64,000 nucleotides of DNA, from assembly GCA_950097015.1 (NCBI GenBank), contig CATNEN010000038.1, positions 28,612,501-28,676,500 on the forward strand, read 5' to 3'. Shown in pieces: positions 60,701-64,000 of the stretch; positions within the stretch are counted from its first letter, which is position 1; each line of letters opens with the position of its first letter. Origin of the DNA: Macrostomum hystrix. Lineage: Eukaryota > Platyhelminthes > Macrostomidae. A program made the position numbers and the translations under genes. The notes under the pieces are model-generated. The model made no database searches, was not told where the DNA came from, and saw only the letters and a program-made list of their open reading frames with translations.

Positions 60701-61227
60701 AATGGAATTCCAATTTTAATTAAACGTAAAAATAAACCGTTAAGTTTAGTACATTGGACTAGCAAACCGCAAAAAAATAATTTTAGTTCATTGTTAATTC
60801 AAAGGTTAAACTACTTTTTTTTCTTTGCGGCAATAGTACATTTTAGTATATTAGACTAGCAATTCAGCACTCCTTCAAAAAAACCTGAGAATTGTAACTA
60901 AGTAACTATGCATACCATTGCAGATCTAATTATGGTTCAGACGAATGTTTCCTTGGCTCCTACAGCCACTTCGCTCCCGGATCTGACCCAAGGCACCATA
61001 AGGCTCTGGCCCAGCCAATTGAACCAGCCGATCAAATTGGAAAGCCTGCAATCTGCTTCGCCGGAGAGCACACGCATTGCTGCTACTTCTCAACTGTGCA
61101 CGGAGCTCTACTCAGCGGAGTTAGGGAGGCCAAAAGATTGCTAGCATTTTCTGGCCTAACCCAGCCGCTTGCCACGGAATCTACAGGTGTCGACGCTTTT
61201 CTGGCTACTGTGGAATCGATAATCTGA
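48747..61227 (+). CDS. FAD-dependent polyamine/spermine oxidase B (five exons, 501 aa), interrupted by an intronic LTR element
   Basis: Tandem paralogue of the oxidase at 41540-47594, same reaction. Exons: 48747-48933, 49447-50000, 50421-50754, 50839-50965, 60924-61227; phases agree throughout. Motifs: VAVIGAGVSGLTAAALL, FEAGDRVGGRV, MGPMWLHGAGDNPLH, DHALITVSLGVLQ, active-site Lys in RLGLVDKLFV (K311), GSYSHF, and FAGEHTHCCYFSTVHGA with LLSGVREAKRLL. Exons 3 and 4 have exactly the lengths of exons 4 and 5 of gene A (334 and 127 nt), but exons 2+3 and 6+7 of A are single exons here, so two introns were lost or gained after duplication. Intron 1 (513 nt) is in phase and stop-free. Intron 4 is stretched to 9.96 kb by a Ty3 element in antisense. 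If the element disturbs splicing, the last 101 codons, with the FAD-binding end, would be lost. An AATAAA lies at 61605-61610. Confidence 0.9.
48955..49435. repeat. Minisatellite, 24-bp unit, about 20 copies, oxidase B intron 1
   Basis: The unit is CTGTCACTCTATACCCCCAG plus TTGT, with CCCCACTATC and TTTT variants. It has the same period and the same intron as the array in oxidase A but no sequence similarity to it. The frame is open on the plus strand and in phase with the flanking exons. Confidence 0.94.
50020..50247 (+). mobile_element. tRNA-derived SINE, family A, 5' part, oxidase B intron 2
   Basis: Contains GTTTGCCTCTCGCACCAAGG, GAGCTCGATTCCGCGGCGAG, GGGGCGCAGCCGCGGAGAGA, CTCCAAGGCACAGTGAAAGT and a damaged CTGACAGTCACGGCAG box. 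The A-box end is joined to a run of nine G. The 3' half is missing. It starts about 20 bp after the splice donor at 50000. Confidence 0.8.
51045..51212. repeat. Imperfect intronic repeat left of the LTR element
   Basis: TATATTAGATTAGCAAACTGC and GTAAATTCGACTAGCAAATAT recur here. The right flank (60640-60870) has TATATTAGACTAGCAATTTC, GTACATTGGACTAGCAAACC and TATATTAGACTAGCAATTCA. The retrotransposon therefore landed within an older, degenerate repeat of roughly 90-150 bp units in oxidase B intron 4. Confidence 0.6.
51213..52369 (-). mobile_element. 3' LTR of the Ty3/Gypsy element (1157 bp)
   Basis: In element orientation it starts TGTAGTGTCGGCATG and ends AAATATCACA, the standard TG...CA ends. 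It is exactly as long as the other LTR (59449-60605) and I noticed no sequence difference between them. A perfect polypurine tract adjoins it at 52370. The host-side flank is CAAA (51209-51212), matching CAAA after the other LTR (60606-60609), a probable 4-bp target duplication. Confidence 0.95.
52370..52385 (-). other. Polypurine tract adjoining the 3' LTR
   Basis: On the minus strand the sequence reads TCTTTTAGGAGGGGGGAG directly before the LTR TG. This is the expected primer site for plus-strand DNA synthesis. Confidence 0.85.
52386..52999 (-). other. Retrotransposon 3' untranslated region with a second polypurine tract
   Basis: Between the Pol stop and the 3' LTR, AT-rich with no open frame, hence no envelope gene. 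A second copy of the polypurine tract, sharing TCTTTTAGGAGGGGGGAG with the one at the LTR, lies at about 52505-52522. Confidence 0.7.
53000..57772 (-). CDS. Ty3/Gypsy Pol polyprotein with an N-terminal cold-shock-like domain (about 1590 aa)
   Basis: Numbering is from the first codon of the span (57772, a GTG; no ATG is evident, so translation probably enters by frameshift from Gag). Residues about 15-85 resemble a cold-shock domain: RLVWYNYNRGYGFL gives the RNP1-like GYGFL and IFFHL gives RNP2. A Cys-containing stretch and coiled coil (150-235) follow. The protease has IDTGASHCVI (D280). Reverse transcriptase has YLDDV (715-719) and RNase H has LDVDAS (863-868). Integrase has the HHCC finger (H1116, H1122, C1152, C1155), catalytic D1184, D1244 and E1280, and a GPY module (1416-1418). 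A Pro/Arg-rich tail ends the protein. The frame has no stop or shift, so the element looks competent. The frame is -1 relative to gag and is open across the gag stop. Confidence 0.93.
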   Translation of the reverse strand: MINDARQIKLNNVEFGRLVWYNYNRGYGFLRDRRGKEIFFHLRDTCGVTNYDLLLYLRKRASFSFIRASDTTHSNKQRALEVECCGHSEQSINSISESVESYCSCADCAGIETEKAERRAQSQAFDANRRKLNGIELRVSETEQRKSVDAAAANELSELREEIRQLRQEVQMKAPVKTAKAAAKQREPVTSRAPQQQTVRKPEERLKSKEVEELKKEIREFRKEMNRLENSVQVEAAAGEKLAKKQVAGFVQPIISNQAINSGLFLHSQLNGVSEEILIDTGASHCVIDKSLFDRLFSCKAALKPCAINMKSANSQSTRLLGQVSLRVRIGQSEVIHPFFVAEDLLTTSIIGLDLLTRHRIKLDIAEKTLEFNNIRIRLTTADESARCVLLQVTSMAKIPALSEKFIKVKCRETPDAAEYGFVTRKSGQDEDQSILVAKGLTSLDEFGETFVRVMNPTEHEKTIHENEVIAEYEPANEELEIFLVDKAEPAERRQDQKRIPTLSEATKIRDQFRLDETDLTANQQLKVIELLHRYQGMISQNQWDIGKTRVGEFKIETTDEIPVRIPLRKQSPEQREFVSEHVRQLLDHDLVEPSESEWSCPIVLARKKNGEFRFCCDFRQLNNKTKKDSFPLPLIQESLESLAGNQYFSTLDMVGAYWSVKVRESDREKLAFRTHDGLFQWKVLPFGVTNGPACFQRIMQRILGDYAYKFALLYLDDVICTGKNFEEMLRNLDLIFARLEEAGMKIKPEKTFLFRKEVEFLGHTVCQHGVYTSKDKIEKVQRWPRPENISELRGFLGLAGYYRRFIKDFARISEPLNNLTRKDVKYHWNEECQKAFELLKEKLTHAPVLSYPRFDKEAGPFVLDVDASDSAIGGNLLQEQDGEEKVIAYASHPLNQHQLNYCTTMKEMYALIYFLEHYRPYLIGRHFKIRTDHAALQWLRKCHGAKGMLGRWNMILEQFDQFEVISRMEEYDFTIEYRQGLSHGNADALSRRPSRDGPPKKYHEECPTCNTARKPDGIDCGAIDISSPAGVVELQDGQPELLKLKTRLLAREQCPPKIEWIGMHRSYKSLYSDYDKLTVDSNIIYRCYRDHEGREFKQIVLPESEQLEKQLFERYHNQMAHGGISKTRDLIRQRFWWPNYSANLERYIKTCPECQTRKKYGPNLRAPLEPELSSYMGEKVHIDYAGPFDTTQRGNKYLLLMVDHFTGWMEVKALRDCTAESTAWTLYTEWICRYGAPEAFISDRGASFTADIVKSLTENFRIDLRHTTSYHPQANGKCERMVRVVKDGIKLARDELDLAWDEVLPHVVMVQRSAINESNKFSPFEMLFARKMRLPVDAEIGLPPPEQKTADRHVHELYRKCMETFRVARQRQSVAITRMKTNYDAKVFQNFYKPNDLVWLSNGHKQFNTNRKWVGPYRVLEVTGSGKCLRIEPGPKVHGIEQPDRIHEIVSVDRVKPCYLSEEKLCAWRGIVGAGAPEVEPEEEYPDIEIDWPPHQVAPRQAPSQIPVPNRQAMPSVPRVPVIPVRTEIPRATLVVPTARGGAVPPAVVNREGRGRRPRGQREELPVQERWAPRLRNRACIRPPSRLDL
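57572..57730 (-). other. Cold-shock-like domain segment within Pol
   Basis: The segment EFGRLVWYNYNRGYGFL, then GKEIFFHLRDTCG, then the basic stretch around RKRASFSFIR, follows the order of cold-shock domain strands 1 to 4: the W/F-N-rich first strand, K/RGYGFI-type RNP1, and VFFH-type RNP2. In known proteins these aromatic residues stack on single-stranded RNA or DNA. Assignment is by motif reading only. Confidence 0.65.
57820..59124 (-). CDS. Ty3/Gypsy Gag protein (434 aa)
   Basis: ATG at 59124; stop TAA at 57822-57820. The N-terminal third has a helix (coiled-coil-like AVVENLAADNNQLRALI). The middle is a Gag/retrotransposon capsid region (FEVFLKIFTNYCQGN, then LDEEAYKIYINL, then RKQQEGESLEHFYDALVELV, which resembles the Pfam retrotransposon gag motif). 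A Gln/Pro/Arg-rich linker follows. One CCHC zinc knuckle, CYICDQPGHVARDC, lies near the C-terminus (spacing C-x2-C-x4-H-x4-C). It forms the particle and binds genomic RNA. A run AGA GGG GGG just before the stop may be the -1 slippery site for Pol expression. Confidence 0.92.
   Translation of the reverse strand: MAGVGVEIRGAGPDPAAVANEQNEGPALGPDQGQNLADPQVNAQAAVVENLAADNNQLRALITDLQNQIQNLRAAPRLIYRNNNSVAKPKPYAVGGDFEVFLKIFTNYCQGNAIEADARACQLLSLLDEEAYKIYINLGLDPNLAYPRLVESLQQKFRPVAQQEEAKIQLMNRKQQEGESLEHFYDALVELVRKAGLENQARERISERFEAGILNYKIRRAVISIRRSRGDAYTAMDLLAAAKNEEILDELASQGAKGRRKAEPPETLVSQVEPVKQAQFRGKAARQSSQFEQIEEPNYYPPPQFRTESSPYFYRQEQRPQFASMQTQRPMRPPAQTQPQPYFNPQMSSYNRMFPPRQFNPTRQQTGVERQSGWRGQPANDRFNPAGANAPTARPRTCYICDQPGHVARDCPQRLQPLNCKRNGSRGGLTVPRH
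59125..59448 (-). other. Retrotransposon leader with candidate primer-binding site
   Basis: Two bases inside the 5' LTR the minus strand reads TGGAGCCTCTAGGGAGG, beginning with the TGG expected of a site complementary to a tRNA 3' CCA end. The cognate tRNA was not identified. The rest of the leader contains short repeats with CTCAATAGAAAT. Confidence 0.6.
59449..60605 (-). mobile_element. 5' LTR of the Ty3/Gypsy element (1157 bp)
   Basis: Same ends and length as the LTR at 51213-52369. In element orientation transcription would run leftward from within this LTR, opposite to the host oxidase gene. The whole element spans 51213-60605 (9393 bp). Confidence 0.95.
60640..60870. repeat. Imperfect intronic repeat right of the LTR element
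   Basis: Three copies of a segment ending in TAGACTAGCAA or GGACTAGCAA, each followed by an A-rich stretch and a shared ATTTTAATTAAACGT or TTTCTTTGCGGC box. It is continuous with the repeat on the left flank once the element is removed. Confidence 0.6.
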
Positions 61228-61604
61228 AGCTTAGGTGACAATCAGATACAAGATTTCCGAGCTGTCTGTCTGCCTGTCGTCTTCATTTTAAAGTCTTCCA
61301 CTTGCGTAAATGTGCTCGTCAGAAATTAACATTAAGTACATGAGTTTATTTGATTTAAATTAAATAAGTTTAGAAGCGAAATCGAGATTTTTGTTAACGA
61401 TATCATACGGCTCGTAAAACAGACAGATGAGAAGCGACTAAAAAACCTTAAATTTGATTTTTCTCATTGAGTTCGTTTAGGCAGAAATCTTTTTTATGCC
61501 AACAAAACAGGTTTGCTATGATTTACACTTTATTTGAACCGTCCAATCGTTCTTAACAAATTTTTTTTTGTATTCTGTGTTAGCATCTTCATTTTACAAT
61601 TTCT

Positions 61605-61610
61605 AATAAA
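61605..61610 (+). terminator. Polyadenylation signal AATAAA for oxidase B
   Basis: A perfect AATAAA about 380 nt after the TGA at 61225-61227, ahead of the 26-bp minisatellite. Confidence 0.5.
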
Positions 61611-61794
61611 AGTTCAAAGTTTTAAAGAAGAATTTACATTCGACGTAATTATATTCACGTTTTTGTGACTTCAAATTTGATGATTTCTTTTAAGCTATCA
61701 AAAACGACTTTAACCTAACTCTAATTAATGTTAAAAACTTACTAGCCAGCAGAATCTGTTACACAGAAATCTTAGCAAGAATTAGCAAGAACCA

Positions 61795-62560
61795 CAGGAG
61801 AAACGTAGCTATAGAATCGCAGCAGAATATGTAGCTATGGAATCGCAGCAGAATTTGTAGCTATGGAATCGCAGCAGAATATGTAGATATGGAATCGCAG
61901 CAGAATATTTAGCTATGGAATCGCAGCAGAATATGTAGCTATGGAATCGCAGCAGAATATGTAGCTATGGAATCGCAGCAGAATATGTAGCTATGGAATC
62001 GCAGCAGAAACCGTAGAACCCGTAGAACTGTAATCGCAGCAGAATATGTAGCTATGGAATCGCAGCAGAATATGTAGCTATGGAATCGCAGCAGAATATG
62101 TAGCTATGGAATCGCATCAGAAACCGTAGTAATGGAATCACAGCAGAACCCGAAGATTTGGAATCGCAGCAGAATGTGTAGCTATGGAATCGCAGCAGAA
62201 TATGTAGCTATGGAATCGCAGCAGAAAAAGTAGCTATATAATCGCAGCAGAAAAAGTAGCTATATAATCGCAGCAGAAAAAGTAGCTATATAATCGCAGC
62301 AGAAAAAGTAGCTATGGAATCGCAGCAGAAAAAGTAGCTTTGGAATCGCAGCAGAACCCGAAGCTATGGAATCGCAGCAGAAAAAGTAGCTATGGAATCG
62401 CAGCAGAACCCGAAGCTATGGAATCGCAGCAGAATATGTAGCTCGTAGCTATGGAATCGCAGCAGAACCCGAAGCTATGGAATCGCAGCAGAATATGTAG
62501 CTCGTAGCTATGGAATCGCAGCAGAACCCGAAGCTATGGAATCGTAGCAGAATCCATAGA
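61795..62560. repeat. Minisatellite, 26-bp unit, about 29 copies, downstream of oxidase B
   Basis: The unit is AGCTATGGAATCGCAGCAGA plus ATATGT, with AAAAGT and ACCCGA variants. The pair of variants ATATGTAGCTCGTAGCTATG and AACCCGAAGC is repeated as a block near 62430-62530. Confidence 0.93.
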
Positions 62561-63104
62561 AATGAAATCACAGTTTAGAAGGTAAATGTTCATTCGTTTC
62601 ACAGGAATTTTAATTAGATCGACACAGCATTTTCGGTTGTATTGTCGAGTAAATAAAAGTGCACAGTTGTTGTACAGTTGTTTTAGTGCTTTCGCATATT
62701 TTGCTCGGCCAATAGCCAATGTCATTTATCAATGACGCTTTTAGACCAACTTTCTGGCGAAGAAATTGTCTTACAATGCGTTCCACTTAGCGAGCGGACA
62801 ATGCAACAGGATAGTGATGACTATATGGCTACTAAATTGCACTTGGGAACAATTTAGGACAAAAAACATACTTAGGAAGAACTTTTTCAGATCTTTACAT
62901 AGGTGGAGTCAGGGATGAAGAGTCATAGGTTTCTCTTTTATGCAAGTTCTGTTCGTCAATTAGCGAGAGTGCTTCGGTGGCAAACATACTCGAGCGTTGA
63001 AGACTTTTCGTCTATAGCTATGTAGATATAGCTAGCAATTCTTGGTTGTCTATAGGCTTCAAATTGAGCTGAGACAAGACATGCCTACTTCTCCTCCTAC
63101 ATCT
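62561..63104. other. Intergenic, no gene recognised
   Basis: Unique sequence with short frames only. No splice-supported exon or repeat seen. Confidence 0.4.
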
Positions 63105-63835
63105 CTACATGTCCTCTCTCCTCCCTCTCCCCTTAAGCAAACTGCTTTCTTGTAGCTACTGCCCAGAATATCTACTAACCCTGTCTGCTGTCCTCACCCC
63201 TGTCCTGTCCCCCCTCCCGTCCTCTCCCCCTCCTTTCCTCTCCCCCTCCTGTTCTCTCTCCCCCTCCTCTCCCCCTCCTGTCCTCTCCTCCCTCCTGTCC
63301 TCTCCCCCCTCCTGTCCCCTCCTCCCTCCTGTCCTCTCCCCTCCTGTCCTCTCCTCTCCTGTCCTCTCCCCCTCCTGTTCTCTCTCCCCTCCTCTCACCC
63401 TCCTGTCCTCTTTATCTGTCCTCTTTCCTCCTGTCCTCTTTCCTCCTGTCCTCTCCCCCCTCCTGTCCTCTCCCCTCCTGTCCTCTCCGCCTCCGTTCTC
63501 TCCCCCCTCCTATCCTCTCCCCCTTTTGTACTCTCCTTCCTGTCCTCTCCCCCTCCTTTCCTCTCCCCCTCCTGTTCTCTCTCCCCCTCCTCTCCCCCTC
63601 CTGTCCTCTCCTCCCTCCTGTCCTCTCCCCCCTCCTGTCCCCTCCTCCCTCCTGTCCTCTCCCCTCCTGTCCTCTCCCCCTCCTGTCCTCTCCCCTCCTG
63701 TCCTCTTTCCTCCTGTCCTCTCCCCCCTCCTGTCCTCTCCGCCTCCGTTCTCTCCCCCCTCCTATCCTCTCCCCCTTTTGTACTCTCCTTCCTGTCCTCT
63801 CCCCTTCTGTCCTCTCACCTTTTCTCTCCTAGCCT
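63105..63835. repeat. Long polypyrimidine minisatellite, units of CTCCTGTCCTCTCCC type
   Basis: Over 700 bp are almost pure C/T on the plus strand apart from the G of TGTCC. A block of about 300 bp (starting CCCCTCCTTTCCTCTCCCCC, about 63230 and about 63550) is repeated with the same order of variants, indicating segmental duplication. The Ser/Pro/Leu-rich frame across it is an artefact. Confidence 0.9.
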
Positions 63836-64000
63836 TCATCCTGTTCCGTGCATCTGGGCGCTTCGATGAATTTGAAATTGTGTTTTTATTTCTAAAATCT
63901 AGCTAGTCAAGAATTAGCAATTAAATTGCAGTTTATTTTAAACGTGTCAAAAAGATGTTGAGGTTGACAGTCTCATGTCAAATTAAAACACTGCCTTATC

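Overview
The window is nuclear DNA from an invertebrate animal. The genes are split by GT-AG introns. They include animal families: a chondroitin-synthase-like protein, an ALK-type glycine-rich protein and MPLKIP. There are tRNA-derived SINEs, MITEs and a Ty3/Gypsy retrotransposon. The phylum cannot be fixed from sequence alone; a lophotrochozoan or flatworm-like genome is a guess. All exon coordinates were worked out by eye from splice consensus, phase agreement and family similarity.

Layout, left to right: a MARCH-type RING-CH ubiquitin ligase exon (minus, continues past its last visible exon); AAMDC (plus, first exon not found); a secreted-looking protein with an ALK/LTK-type glycine-rich domain (minus); a complete six-exon exonuclease 1 gene (minus); a three-exon chondroitin-synthase-like gene (minus) whose second intron holds an 8.3 kb minisatellite; the 3' part of an unrecognised gene with a CxxC-CxxC zinc-ribbon-like motif (minus); an AT-rich stretch with two well-preserved MITEs; MPLKIP/TTDN1 (plus); and two tandem FAD-dependent polyamine oxidase paralogues (plus). 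The last intron of the second paralogue carries a complete 9.4 kb LTR retrotransposon in antisense orientation.

The dominant structural feature is tandem repetition. About twenty minisatellites, each with its own unit (10 to about 63 bp), cover more than a third of the window. Most long introns, several 3' UTRs and several intergenic spacers each hold one. Because many units are multiples of 3 bp, they produce long repetitive open frames on both strands. I treat these as by-products, not genes.

The most novel observation is in the retrotransposon. Its Pol frame opens with a segment that looks like a cold-shock nucleic-acid-binding domain, followed by coiled coil, placed before the aspartic protease. 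The element has LTRs of equal length with no difference noticed by eye, two polypurine tracts and a probable -1 gag-pol frameshift, so it looks recently active. Other observations are a chondroitin-synthase-like protein that has lost the second Asp of its DxD and the C-terminal acidic motif, related minisatellites on both sides of Exo1, unrelated 24-bp minisatellites in the same intron of both oxidase paralogues, and an intron in paralogue B that is in phase and stop-free.
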